From positions 16,788,501 through 16,852,500 of the forward strand of contig CP136892.1 of assembly GCA_034359265.1 (NCBI GenBank): a DNA stretch of 64,000 bases, read 5' to 3'. The DNA is from Canna indica (taxonomy: Eukaryota > Streptophyta > Magnoliopsida > Zingiberales > Cannaceae). A program made the translations under genes and the position numbers. The notes under the pieces are model-generated. The model was not told the DNA's origin. It saw only the letters and a list, made by a program, of their open reading frames with translations, and did not search any database. Below, in pieces: positions 19,395 through 31,569 of the stretch; position 1 is the first letter of the stretch; the number at the start of each line of letters is the position of its first letter.

Positions 19395-21838
19395 ATGTGG
19401 GAGAAAATTTTGGCTCATGCGATGAAGGGCAACAACTTTTCGCCCTCTAGGGCGATGTTTCTCGCCGACGCTCATCGATCGCCGCCGGACCCTCCAGACG
19501 CTCCCCTGCTGCTTCCCTCGCCTCCCTCTACCCCCTCTGATCGGTCTCCTTTGGCTTCTAGCCATCTTTCGCCAGATTCTTTGAGTTTAGGTGTTTCCTC
19601 TAGAAATCCTAATTTTGGATCATCGCCGATGGACCTCTCTGGTACATCATCTTCGCCTCATGTTACCATTGTTCCTCGTTCTGATGTGTTGCATTGTGAT
19701 TCTTCCATATCTTCTGGTATTTCTCTGAACCCTAGTTCAGATTTGTCATCGATGGACTATTCTGGTTCAAAATCATTCGCTTCTAGCGATGGTTCTTCGT
19801 CTATTTCTCGTCTTGTTTAAAAATTTTCAAATATGATGGATAAAAATTGCAACCCAATTTCTAGGGTTTCTCCGACTCGTACTTATATATGTTTCTTCGT
19901 CGATTTTTGTTAATAAAAACTTTCTTAAACCATGCTCTGACGGTGTGTCGAATTCTTCGTTTTCTAAGGGGAACCCTAACCTTCAATCCGCCAGAGGAAA
20001 GGGAAAAGCCTTCTTGGTTGGACCCATTTCATCCTCCAACGGAAGTAAGGGGCTTCCCAATCCTTCCACTCGCACTGATAAAGTTTCGACTTTGGTAACT
20101 CTCCCTCTAAGCATGCCTTTGTTAATAAGCCTTTTTCTAATCTTCATGGTTATGCTGCTTCCAAGATTAATCCTACTGTTTCTACTCATCTTAATTCTGC
20201 TCCCACCACCAAGGGCCATGGTCACAAGCCTGAGTTTAACTTGGCCTCTGTTCAGTCTCAGCCCCGTTCATGATCACAGATTCTCACAGGTATGTCCCCT
20301 CTTATGCTTTGTTCTACGAATTTTTCTATTCTTAAGAATATTGAATCCAATGTTACTAGTATAGTTCAATTTTCTAACGAACAAGTGCAGTCTTGGAGAC
20401 AACCCTGGGAATCAAGCCTAATAGGTAAATTCCTAGGGAAACCTCCTTCTCTTTATGCTGTTCAAAGATGGGCTCAACGATTATGGGGTAAACATGATTT
20501 TCTTTCTGTTATTGATTTAGAAGATATTTTTTTTGTATTTAAATTTTCTTCTACTGATAATGGTACTACTATTATAACTGAAGGGCCTTGGTCCCTTGGT
20601 GGTGATGTTATTAGACTTATACATTGTAAACCTCTTTTTAGTCACTGGAAAGAAGAATTTTCTCATGCTCCTGTGTGGATTAGAATCCACAGCTTACCTC
20701 TTGAATTTTGGAATCGTGATTCCATTGTTTTGATTGCCAATAGTGTAGGAAAAGTTTTAAAAATTGTTGAAAGATGCTTTTCCTTAGATAGAGGTAAGTA
20801 CATTAGAGTTTGTATTGAAATTGATTTATCCATTCGTTTGCATCAAGGAATTAAAATTCAAGTTAATACTTCCATGTTTCAACCTATTTCCTATGAGAAT
20901 CTTCCCACTGTCTACTTTCAATGTGGCTTGGTGGGCCATCTTGAATCCAATTGCCCTAAGAAGGTTTCCCAAACTTCCATTGTAAGTTCCCATATCCATA
21001 CTTCTGGCTCTAATAACAACAGTGACCTTCTCCTCCTATAGATAACTCTACCCCTACCATTACCCCGTCTCCTGAAGCCAGAGCTACCTCCCATGGTGAC
21101 CTGGAGCATTCCTTGGAACCACTCTGTGGTCCTTGGATTCAGGTTCAGCGAAGATGACTGCGTCGACGCAATGTCGAGCAAACTAATTCCGCACATTTGA
21201 ATAATAATTCTCAGGCCAAGGAACATAGAATGCCGATAAAATCTGATTCCTCGAACCTGGAGAAGGATGCTAGGGCTCCTGCGAAAACCAAGAAGGAAGT
21301 TCCCAAGTCTCCCTCCTCTTCTGTTAAATCTCATAAAAAAACTATTACTATTGGGTCTACTCCTTATCCTGATTTCAAGCATACTGTTGAGGTTTCAGAT
21401 GACTCTAATAATGAGGATTCCCTCTATATTCAAGAAGATTCTTTAGCCCAACATAAGGATATGGAGCTTTCCCCGACTGATCTTCCTCTAGCTCACCAAA
21501 ATCTTATTAACCACATCTCCAGCTCTTATCCCGGTGACCTTCATGTCACTACTAAAACTCCTACTTCTAGGACCTTCACGCAGCTTGTGGAGGATGTTTC
21601 TGGTTTGATTAACTATTCTAAAAAATCTCAGCCCTTAAAAGTTTCCAATAGGGGTAAAATAACGAAGAAGTCTAAATCAAACAAGAATAGCCATTCATCC
21701 TCTCTTCTCTCAAAGGATACTCTTTCTAATTCTAACGGACATAAGCCCTCCTGTCTGATAGCTTCTACTGAAAGTCTTTTCCCTATTCAAGAGGATCCTC
21801 CCGAGAATCCTTTAGCTCTTATACTTAAACCAACTTAA
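19395..21838 (+). pseudogene. LINE ORF1 (DUF4283 / CCHC nucleic-acid-binding protein)
   Basis: Three frames are needed. An N-terminal S/P-rich part (19395-19820) is followed after frameshifts by the folded region (20292-21041). That region includes FSNEQVQSWRQPWESSLIGK, IITEGPWSLGGDVIRL, WIRIHSLPLEFWNRDSI and, at its end, the zinc knuckle YFQCGLVGHLESNC (C-x2-C form altered to Q-C). A basic, S/K-rich tail (21197-21838) is in another frame. The layout is that of plant L1 ORF1 proteins, which bind the LINE RNA in the ribonucleoprotein particle. Four bases separate its stop from the first ATG of ORF2. Confidence 0.85.
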
Positions 21839-21840
21839 TT

Positions 21841-24042
21841 ATGATGATGAACATTCTAAGTTGGAATCGTAGGGGAGCTCTTAGGAAGCCAGTAAAGGAT
21901 CACATTTCTTTTCTTCTCAAAAACCACTTCATTCATGTTATTTCTATCCAAGAATCTCATCTTGATTCTTCTAAAGGCCCGAAATACATTAAGGGTTTTG
22001 GAAGAACTTGGGATGGTTTTGTTCAGCCTTCTCAAGGTGCCTTTGGAGGACTTATTATAGCATGGAATACTAATTTTGTTCTTACTCAAGTTTTATCATC
22101 CAACTTTAAAATTATTCATGCAATTCTCAAATTTGAAAATTTTGAACCTTTTCTTTTCTCTAATATTTATGTCAGCATCATTCGTTCCCTTAGAAATCAC
22201 CTTTGGGATTCTCTTTCTAGTATTGATTTCTCCTCTTATCATTGGTTAATCTCTGGAGACTATAACTGCATTCTCAGCCAAGAAGATAAAAATTAAAGAG
22301 GAAACTTCTTTACCATCAATCATTCTATTAACTGTTTTAGAAACTTTATTACCGACTCTAACCTTGTTGACTTGGGCTATTTTAGTCCTCCTTACACTTG
22401 GACTAATAATAGAAAAGGCATGTCTCGTATTCTTGTTAGATTGGACAGAGTCTCCTCCAACCCAGCTTGGTTGTATTTCTTTGGCACTTCCATTGTTCAT
22501 CATCTTCCTAAATTTACCTTTGATCACTATCCTCTCCTTATTTCCATTCCTAATCCTAAGATTAAGAAATGTAAGCTTTTTAGGTTTCAGAATTTCTGGA
22601 CTGATTATGATGAACCAACCTCTATCATTAACCAGTCCTGGAATCTTCACTCTGACCCTAATGATGCTTTCTCTAGCTTTTCTCTCAAGCTTTCCAAAAC
22701 TAGATCTGCCCTTTCTTTTTGGAATATAAACTCTCCGGGTAAGCTTGAAGATATTCTTGAGAATACTCTAAATGACATTCACTCTCTTGAGCACCTTGAT
22801 TGCATTTCCTCTCTTGATGATTCCTACCTTCTTATCCTGAAATCTTTATACAACAAAGCCGATGCTCTCCAAAGACAAATAACTCTCAAATGGTGGGCAA
22901 AGACTAAAACTCAATGGATTTCAGATGGGGATGCCAATACTGCTTTCTTTCATAGGATTGTTTATGCTTGTAGAAGAATTAATAGAGTTAATTCTATTTT
23001 TACTTCTACTAATCAAACTACTTTTGATGACAAAGCCATCCTTAATGAATTTACTCTTGCTTATTCCAATCTTTGGTCTAGTCCTAATTCTCCCCTTAAC
23101 TCCAATTCTTGTCTTGTCTTCCCTTCTATTTCTCCTTTTTTAATGATTCTCTTATCACTCCTTTTACTAAGGAAGAGGTTTGGGAAGCTGTGAAGTCTAT
23201 GGGAAATGAAAAAAATCATAGTTTTGATGGTTATACTGTTGAATTCTATAAAAAGTATTGAAATATTATTTCGAATGACTTCATGCACTGTTGTAATACT
23301 TTTCATACTCATGCTTACTTGCCTGATAATTGGAATAAAACTCTGCTTTCCTTTATTCCTAAATGTAAAAATCCTAAATTAGTTAAGGATTATAGACCTA
23401 TAGCCCTTTGTAATTTAAGTTATAAAATTATAGCTAAAGTGCTTGTTTCTAGACTTAAGCTTTGCTTATCCAATTTGATTTCTACTGATCAATCTGCTTT
23501 CATCAAAGGTCGGAATATTCATGACAATATATTAATTGCTCAAGAACTTGCTCACTCAATGTATTCTTCCAAGTGTAAAAACCTGAATATTCTTATCAAA
23601 ATAGATATGAAAAAAACATTTGATATTATCTCATGGTCTGCTATTTTGCATGTACTCAAAGCTAGTAATTTTTTTGAAATCTTTGTTAATTGAATTTCTA
23701 CTTGTATTACATCTCCTTCCTTTGCATGCATGATCAATGCAAATATTTCTACTTTCTTTAAGTCTAATAGAGGCATTAGACAAAGAGATCCTCATTCTCC
23801 TTCTCTATATGTTATTGTTGCCAAAACTCTTTCACTACTTATTAAACATGCTGTTAATACTAATAAATTTTCAGCCTTTAAAATTAAAAATGGTGTTATT
23901 GTTAACCATCTTATGTTTGCTGATGACATCTTACTTTCTTGTAGAACTAATCCTCATACTCTTAAGGCCATTGTTGACATCTTCAACTTGTATGAAAGTC
24001 TCACTGGCCAAAAAGTTAACTATGCTAAATCTAAAATATTTT
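21841..24042 (+). pseudogene. LINE ORF2, endonuclease and 5' part of reverse transcriptase
   Basis: The endonuclease starts MMMNILSWNRRGALRKPVKD. IQESHLD (catalytic E), GAFGGLIIAWN, ISGDYNCI (D and N) and FTFDHYPLL follow. The reverse transcriptase carries KDYRPIALCNLSYKIIAK, DQSAFIKGRNIHDNI, IKIDMKKTFD and NHLMFADDILLSC (FADD catalytic motif). Stops occur after QEDKN (22294), at TGA 23259 and 23691 where tryptophan is expected. A frameshift lies near 23135 in a T run. The frame is broken at 24043 by the LTR element. Function before decay: nicking the target and priming cDNA synthesis. Confidence 0.88.
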
Positions 24043-25735
24043 TGTTGGGTGAAATGGTCACACTAGAGGGGGGGGGGGGGTGAATAGTGTGTTATCTAAA
24101 TATTTCGCCTAATTTTGATTTTAATCGTTTACTTGATTAGTTAGGCAAGTTACAATTTATCAACTAAATGCGAAAGCAATAATGAAACAATTAAGCACAA
24201 ACAAAGATAACAATGCTAACACAATAATTTATAGTGGTTCGGCCCCAATACCTACTCCACTACCTAACCATCCCGCTTAGGATTTCCAAACTAGTTTAAC
24301 TAGATTAATTAGTTTCCTTACAATGAGGACTTTACATTGGAAAGTCTACGCTCTTAAACCGAAGGCACTTCCACACCCGGAAGTATCCCGCCTTCCTACT
24401 GAGAGCACTCTCACACCTCAACCTAAGGACAATTCAACTAATCCTAGTAAACTACGTTTACACCAGTTGAATTAAGCCTCAAGCACAAAGGCAACCACCA
24501 ACTCAATCAACCTAGTACTCTAGGTTTACACAAATGGTATACAATGAAAATAACAAGAAAACATACAATTAATGGAGCAAAAATACAACAACACAAATAC
24601 TTAGCTCCAACACAATGAATCCTAGCTCCTCTTGATGCCATGATGACGAATCAAATCAAGATTGAAGGCAAACTCAAGAAAAACAAGGTAGAAAGCTAGG
24701 GTTTTAACAAAGATGGCTCAATCAAAGTTTGTAAGTATCAAAAGATGTCTCATGAAGCATTGGAAGGTCATAGGAAGGCTTAGAAGGCTTTTAAATAGGC
24801 AAATCACCAAGTGGTGGTCGGGCACGTACAATGGGTAAAAACAGCTATTTTTCAAGGCGTTATACCGCCGGTTGTTTGTCCGGTCGATCGTCGGTCGACC
24901 GACCGATCAACCGCTGGCTTTCTGTCGCTCTGTTCGATCGACTGGAAGGTCGACCGACTATATCGCGATTTTGATCCTTTGTTGTTCGATCGATCGGTCG
25001 ACCAAATTAGCTACTGCCAGTTTTTGGCAGCATTCGGTCGATCGGTCGACCGAAACTGGACAGACTACACTTCTTCTTTTTTATTGTTTGCTCGTTTTCT
25101 GGTTTCGTCTCCGCTAAGTCTACTTATATAATATTTCTTAACTCTAAGTTAATTAAAACATAAATGTTATATAAGGATTACCCCCATTTGGATTCAATAA
25201 AAATATCTAAAAAATCAAAATCCTTAAGAATAAAAATCTAGTTTTTGAGGTCTAGTACAAATTTTTGGGAAACACAAATTTTCTAATCTCCCGGGTCAAA
25301 TATGGGTAGGCTAAAGACTTCCAAAAAATCCTAAAAAATACCTCGTTATATAGTTTCTACCCAAGGATTAATTATCGACATTTTTTGTGACAATAAAATG
25401 TCTAGGACATATAGCCCTCCAAGGAGCTCCCTAGGCTTAGTGAATTTTAAGGCGGTTTCCGGGTTTTCATGTTTGGAGTTCGGGATTAGTTTTTGGATTT
25501 CTTTGCATCATCATGAGATTTTAAAATTTATCTAGACACCCTAAACCTAAACTCCAACTTCCCGAAGAATCCAAATGTCGACGAGCGTCCCTGCCGATTT
25601 CTCTAATTTTTCCAATCGGGGACGTCGAGCGCTAACTAACTTGGAATCTGAAAGATTTCTCAATGAAACATTAGTTCCATATTTGTTATCATCAAAACCG
25701 AGATTAAGACTAAGGTAGAAAATCTTAGACCAACT
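24043..25735 (-). repeat. 3' LTR of gag-only element
   Basis: Starts (plus) TGTTGGGTGAAATGGTCACA and ends ATCTTAGACCAACT, nearly identical to the right-hand LTR. A run of about 13 G occurs at 24068, and a cluster of GGTCGACCGACCGATC-type palindromes at 24885-25050. The 106-residue frame at 24811 is a translation of this cluster, not a gene. Confidence 0.9.
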
Positions 25736-25750
25736 ATCTCCCCCTTTTTG
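25736..25750 (-). promoter_or_regulatory. Polypurine tract of gag-only element
   Basis: On the minus strand AAAAAGGGGGAGAT lies directly against the 3' LTR. It is the expected primer for plus-strand DNA synthesis. Confidence 0.75.
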
Positions 25751-28454
25751 ATGATAACAAACATCCTTAAGAAAATATATTCATTTAAAACGCAAAGGAT
25801 ATCAATCATGGGATTTCTCCCCCTATCAACATGCATATCTATATAATAGAACTCCCCCTATCTATATGCATGGTTTTCCTATATTTTCTTCCATTTTACC
25901 TATATTTTTCTCCCCCTTTTGACATCAATCAAAAAAGAGCAAGACAAGTCAACCTATAGTCAAAGTTGAGACCCTAAAATTAGTTTTCATGAAGCATGAA
26001 AATTTCAACTCAATGGATGAAAACATACATACAAGTGAGACTAAGTGATACATGATATCATAGAAATGATAAATGAAATCCAAAACCAAAAATATGTAGA
26101 AACTTAAGTATCGATATTTTCAAGTATCGAACAAATAGTCGAAAATCATTTTAGAAATGATTTTTCTCATCAAATGAGTAGAACGATACCATAAGTGAAT
26201 TTAAAATATCATATTTCAAGTCTCATTTGAAAATATAATAAAAATTTAAAGTATCGAAAAAATGAGCAACTTGAGAAGAGATATACTTTAGTGGCATTTT
26301 CGTAAATAAATAGAATTTTTCAAACTATTTCCAGATTTTATTCAAACTTTTCAGATACCAAGATATCATTATCTAAAGTATGTGTATCAAGTTTGAAGTG
26401 AAAATAATATCGTTTGATCAAAATATGAACTTAGCACGTTTTCATTCAAAGTATGCTTGAAATCATGAAAATGCTAAGTATCAAATTTTGTTATCCACTC
26501 ATGTATTCTCAAATTTAGGTACCTAGATATCTAACATGAGTGAATCTAAGTATATTGATCAAGTTTGGGCTTAAAATGAAATTTCTAAGTTCATTTTTCA
26601 TCTTATCTTGATTTCAACCAAAAACTCATTTTTAGATATCGCTCGAGATATCAAAATTATTTTTAGAAATGATTTCACTCAAAGAATAATGAGAACGATA
26701 TTAGAAATAGAATCAAAATAGTATTCACAAAGTTTCATTTGATGTTTTTGACGAAAAATCAAAGTATCGGAAAGATTGATATTTCAAGAGGATGATACTT
26801 TGCATTTTTGAAATCCAACATCAAAATTCCACTATAAATCGGATTTTTGATGAAACTTTTCAAAAATTTTACTGAATAAACTAGATTTTTAAGTGAAGGT
26901 GCAATTTCAAGAATTAGTTAAAAAATATTTTCTACATTTTTCTAGAAATAACTGAAAATACTAAAATTTCAATGGCATTTTCATAATTTTCAGTTATTTT
27001 AAAAAATTGTTCAGTTTTCATTCAAACTTTTATGACACCACATAATGGTCATGTAAAGAGTGTATGTCAAGTTTGAAATGAAAATTAATTCCTTAAGCTA
27101 AGATATCAACATAGTATGGTTTCATTCAAAACTAAGCTAGTTATCATGAAACTTGCAAAGTGTCAATCTTATCATTGACTCATGGTTTTTCAAACTTAAA
27201 CCTATGAACACCTAACATGAGTAAATCTAAATATGTTCCTCAAATATGAATTAAAAATGAGACCTCTAAGTCAATTTGTTGACTTGAGTCAACTTAGGTC
27301 AACTTGGTTCAAAAGAGATTATCATGAAATGGCCTCTATGTCATTTTATCCATATCCATATAAATTTTTCATTCTAAGTGCATGAAAACATGTCATACAT
27401 ATTCCTAAACATGTTTATAAAGTTTTGGACTTAAAATGAAGTGTCCATATCGATTTGTTGACTTGGGTCAAACTTTTCCAAGTTTAAGTCCCCTAAAGTG
27501 AACTAGTTATCACATTGTTCATCTACACAAGAATTTTCAAGTTTAAATGCCTAGAATCATGTGATATGTGTATGTAAACATATTTACCAACTACTAACTC
27601 AAGATGAGGTCTCTAATATGAATTTTAACCTAGAGCAAGTTTCATTCAATCAAGATATCATGAAATTGCCTAAGTTATCAAAATTTTACCTACTCATGAA
27701 ATTTCATAATGCAAAAACAATCATGAGTATAGAGACATCATTAATGCATGAATATTCAAGTATTATAATAAGATTTTTGCAAAACCAAAACCATACCTCA
27801 TTCTATAAAATTGTCAAACTTGTCATTTTTTTATATATAGCATAGCCTTCCATTAACATTCACAACTTGTAAGTAGACTTCATTAGTAGATTTCATGAAA
27901 ATAAAGCTACTAGCAAGCAACCTAAATCAAATAGCAAAGAGAGATTCAAATATCATTTTCAAAATGCATCTTTGCTAGATTGTTTGAAATCCGTTTCAAA
28001 ATATATTATCATGAATCCAAAACGAATCAAGAGATCTCAAAATATGAGATATTGAAAAGTAAGATCTCCAACCCTTCCTATTGGTTGAAAACTGAAAGGC
28101 CACAATGAGCCTACGATTTAGAACCACAAGGTCGCATTAGCCCGTTATAGGCTACATAGGTCTCCGAAGAGACCGGAAATCAAAAGTCAAAAATGTTTTT
28201 GAAACTTATTAAGAGAGGAAAATCTACTAATATTAAGCATATATCAAACTCCAACTATAATTTAAGCAAGAGGGTATAGGAGATGATACCAAAGTCTTTG
28301 ATACCAATTTCCATACCTATGGCATCATGATAGCTTGAAATTACAACCTCTTGGAATATTTCTCATTTGGATCCAAGGTCAACTTCAATATTTCATTTAT
28401 CATTCATCCTTGTGTGGTAGCTCCCCCTATAAAAGAGCATGCGATCTTTGATAC
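25751..28454 (-). other. Noncoding internal region of gag-only element
   Basis: About 2.7 kb of AT-rich sequence with recurrent TCATGAAA / AAGTATCGA / CAAGTTTGAA words. I looked for protease (DSG), integrase and YxDD motifs in this stretch and found none. It may fold or package RNA, as in large retrotransposon derivatives. Confidence 0.55.
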
Positions 28455-29822
28455 TCAAATGACTTTGAGTCCTTGAGGGTTAGAGGGCTTAGGAATCCAA
28501 AGTGTCATAGCAACACTTGGATTTCTCTTCAATGCACAATCATAAATAGCATGCCCATAAACACCACAACAAAAACAATTTTCATTAATTTTTTTCTTTT
28601 CATTTTTCTTTTCAACGTGAGATTTAAATGTAGAATGTCTAACATGAGAATTAACATGAGCATGAGAATTCTTGTTAAAAACAACATTTCTACTAAAATT
28701 CTTAAATGATGAACCATTTGACAAATTATTAACCTTCCTACTTAAGAACACAATCTCATTTTTTAAAGTATCAATAGATTGATACAAAGCATTAAATTGA
28801 GATTTTAGTACACAATTTTTATTCATAATTTTTGAATTTTTTACTTTCAAATTTTCAATCTCAGTTTTTGAAATATTTTTCAAATCATTATTTGTAAACT
28901 TCAATCTATTTTTCAAAACCTCATTTTCATGTTTCAAGTCATTAACTTCTAGAGTTAATGTATCATGGCAATGATCAACCATGCTAGTTTTCAATTTCTC
29001 ATTTTCACTCTTCAACTCATGCACATGATTGACAAGCTTCAAGTTTTCTTTCTTGATTTTTCTATTTTCCTTATTTGATTTCATGAGCATGGCATACATC
29101 TTCTTAGATTCTTCTAATAGCTCATTATAAGATATACCTAAAGAATTAGAGCTACTATCATCATTATCACTATCAAGATTTTTAACATGACTAGAAGTAG
29201 AAGATTTTACCTCATTCCGAAAACCCATGAGGCATATTTGAGATGTGACTTCATCATCATGAGAGAAAGATGCTCCACTAGATTCAGAGGTAGACTTGGA
29301 AGCATTCTTCTTCTTGGTCCTTTTCTTCAAGTGGGGACAATTCCTCTTTTTATGTCCCTTTTCTTGACAAAGGAAACATCTTAGCTTTCTTCTCCGATTT
29401 TTGATGTTCCTTTGATTAGATGAGCTTTGGGCATCAAAAACTTTATTAGAACTAGAGGTATGACAATTGTCATCACCTTTTTTTTTAAAAGTAATAAGCT
29501 CCTCAGTTTTTGCATAATCATAAAGCATGTTTAGTGTTGCTCAAATATCAAATGCCGAAGAACAATGCATAACCTTTTCAAGTATATCATTTGAAAATGT
29601 GAAATATAGAAGATGTGTTGTTTTACCATTTAATTCAAACAATTTAACTTGTTCTTAGGTCCATGCATTCATGTTTTTCTTAGGTTTAATATATTTTGTC
29701 TTTACCATGTCAAATATACCTAAACCTTGAGTCATTAGGAAAATATACATTCTACTCTTCCAAAGACCAAAATTAAACTCATCGAACCTAGGTGGTATAG
29801 ACGCTACACTCTTTAGTGCCAT
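28455..29822 (-). pseudogene. Gag polyprotein with CCHC knuckles and coiled coil, two stops
   Basis: From ATG at 29822 the minus strand reads MALKSVASIPPRFDEFNF, then MYIFLMTQGLGIFDMVKTKY and LFELNGKTTHLLYF. This is a copia-type gag (UBN2/Retrotran_gag_2-like) core. TAA at 29657-29655 and TGA at 29543-29541 (the latter where tryptophan fits: FDI-stop-ATLNML) interrupt it. The open part from 29528 has a CCHC knuckle CFLCQEKGHKKRNC, a long E/K/N-rich coiled coil (MKSNKENRKIKKENLKL and onward) and a second knuckle CFCCGVYGHAIYDC. In total there are 455 codons. Gag packages the element RNA into virus-like particles in the cytoplasm. No pol follows. Confidence 0.85.
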
Positions 29823-29872
29823 TTTCGGATCGAGACTAGATGTAGATGAGATTGTGAAATCTCAATCCACGA

Positions 29873-29889
29873 CCCACTCTGATACCAAT
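29873..29889 (-). promoter_or_regulatory. Primer-binding site of gag-only element
   Basis: The minus strand ATTGGTATCAGAGTGGG abuts the 5' LTR. TGGTATCAGAG is the standard complement to plant initiator tRNA-Met. Confidence 0.9.
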
Positions 29890-31569
29890 TGTTGGGTGAA
29901 ATGGTCACACTATAGGGGGGGTGAATAGTATGTTATCTAAATCTCAACCCTAATTAAAATTTTAATCATTTACTTGATTACTTACAATTTATCAACTAAA
30001 TGCGGAAGAAATAATAAAACAATTAAGCACAAACAAAGATAACAATGCTAACACAATGATTTATAGTGGTTCGGCCACAATGCCTAATCCACTACCTAAG
30101 CACCCCGCTTAAGATTTCCAAACTAGTTTAACTAGAATAATTAGTTTCCTTACAATGAGGACTTTACACCGAAGAATCTTCGCTCTCAAACCGAAGCCAC
30201 TTCCACACCCGAAAGTATCATGTCTTCCTACCGAGAGCACTCTCCCACCTCAACCTAAGGACAACTCAATTAATCCTAGCAAACTACGTTTACACCGGTA
30301 GAATTAAGCCTCAGGCACAAAGGTAACCACCAACTCAATCAACCTAGTACTCTAGGTTTACATAAATGGTATACAATGAAAATAACAAGAAAATATACAA
30401 TTAATGGAGCAAAAATATAACAACACAAATACTTAGCTCCAACACAATGAATCCTAGCTCCTCTTGATGCCTTAATGATGAATCAAATCAAGCTTGAAGG
30501 CAAACTCAAGAAAAATAAGGTAGAAAGCTAGGGTTTTAACAAAGATGACTCAATCAAAGCTTGTAGGTGTCAAAGGATGTCTCATAAAGAATTGGAAGGT
30601 CATATGAAGGCTTAGAAGGCTTTTAAATAGGCAAACCACCAAGTGGTGGTCGGGCACAACAGGTAAAAACAACTATTTTTCAAGGCATTATACCGCCGGT
30701 CGATCGTCGATCGACCGACCGATCGACCGCTCAGCGACCGCTTGCTTTCTACGCTTCTACCGCTCTATTCGGTCGACCGGAGGGTCGACCGATTATATCG
30801 TGATTTTGATCTTTTGCTGTCTGGTCGATCGAATTAGCTACTGCCGATTTTTGGCAGCATTCGGTCGACCGAAACTGAGCAGACTACACTTCTTTTTTTT
30901 GCTTGTTTGCTCGTTTTCTGGTTCCATCTTCGCTAAGTCTACTTATATAATATTTCTTAACTCTAAGTTAATAACTTTAAAACATAAATGTTATATAAGG
31001 ATTGCCCCTTATTTGGATTCAATAAAAATATCTAAAAAATCAAAATCCTTAAGAATCAAAATCTAGTTTTTGGGATCTAGTACAAATTTTTGGAAAACAG
31101 AAATTTACTAATCTCCCGGGTCAAATATGGGTAGGCTAAAGACTTCCAAAAAATTCTTAAAAATACATCGTTATCTAGTTTCTACCCAAGGAACAATTAC
31201 CGTCATTTTTTGTGGCAAGAAAATGTCTAGGACACATAGCCCTCCAATGAGCTCCCTAGGCTTAATGAATTTCAAGGTGATTTTCGGGTTTTCATGTTTG
31301 GGGTTCGGGATTGGTTTTTGGATTTCTTTGCATCATCATGAGGATTTAAAATTTATCTAAACACCCTAAACCTAAACTCCAACTTCCCGAAGAATCCAAG
31401 CGTCGACGAGCGTCCTTGTCGATTTCTTCGATTTCTCCGATTTTTCCAATCGGGGATGTCGAGCGCTAACTGACTTGGAACCTGAAAGATTTCTCAATGA
31501 AACATTAGTTCCATATTTATTATCATCAAAACCGAGATTAAGACAAAGATAGAAAATCTTAGGCCAACA
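29890..31569 (-). repeat. 5' LTR of gag-only element
   Basis: Matches the left LTR along its length with scattered substitutions and small indels. Examples are a shorter G run at 29925 and fewer GGTCGACC palindromes at 30700-30870. The divergence argues for an insertion that is not very recent. Confidence 0.9.

Larger units (their letters stand above)
24043..31569 (-). mobile_element. Gag-only LTR retrotransposon (TR-GAG-like) inside the LINE
   Basis: Two direct LTRs of about 1.69 and 1.68 kb (24043-25735 and 29890-31569) flank a 4.15-kb internal region. Read on the minus strand, the LTR begins (T)GTTGG and ends CCCAACA. The primer-binding site ATTGGTATCAGAGTGGG, a match to initiator-methionine tRNA complement, follows directly. 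A polypurine tract AAAAAGGGGGAGAT precedes the other LTR. Only a gag gene is present; no protease, integrase, reverse transcriptase or RNase H motif could be read. Flanks ATTTT (24038) and ACTTT (31569) could be a mutated 5-bp duplication. The LTRs and primer site suggest Ty1/copia machinery, so it would have depended on an autonomous relative. Confidence 0.85.

Noticed and set aside
24811..25131. 106- and 81-residue frames rich in RS/DR
   Set aside because: They translate the GGTCGACC palindrome cluster of the LTR. The second LTR does not preserve the frame.
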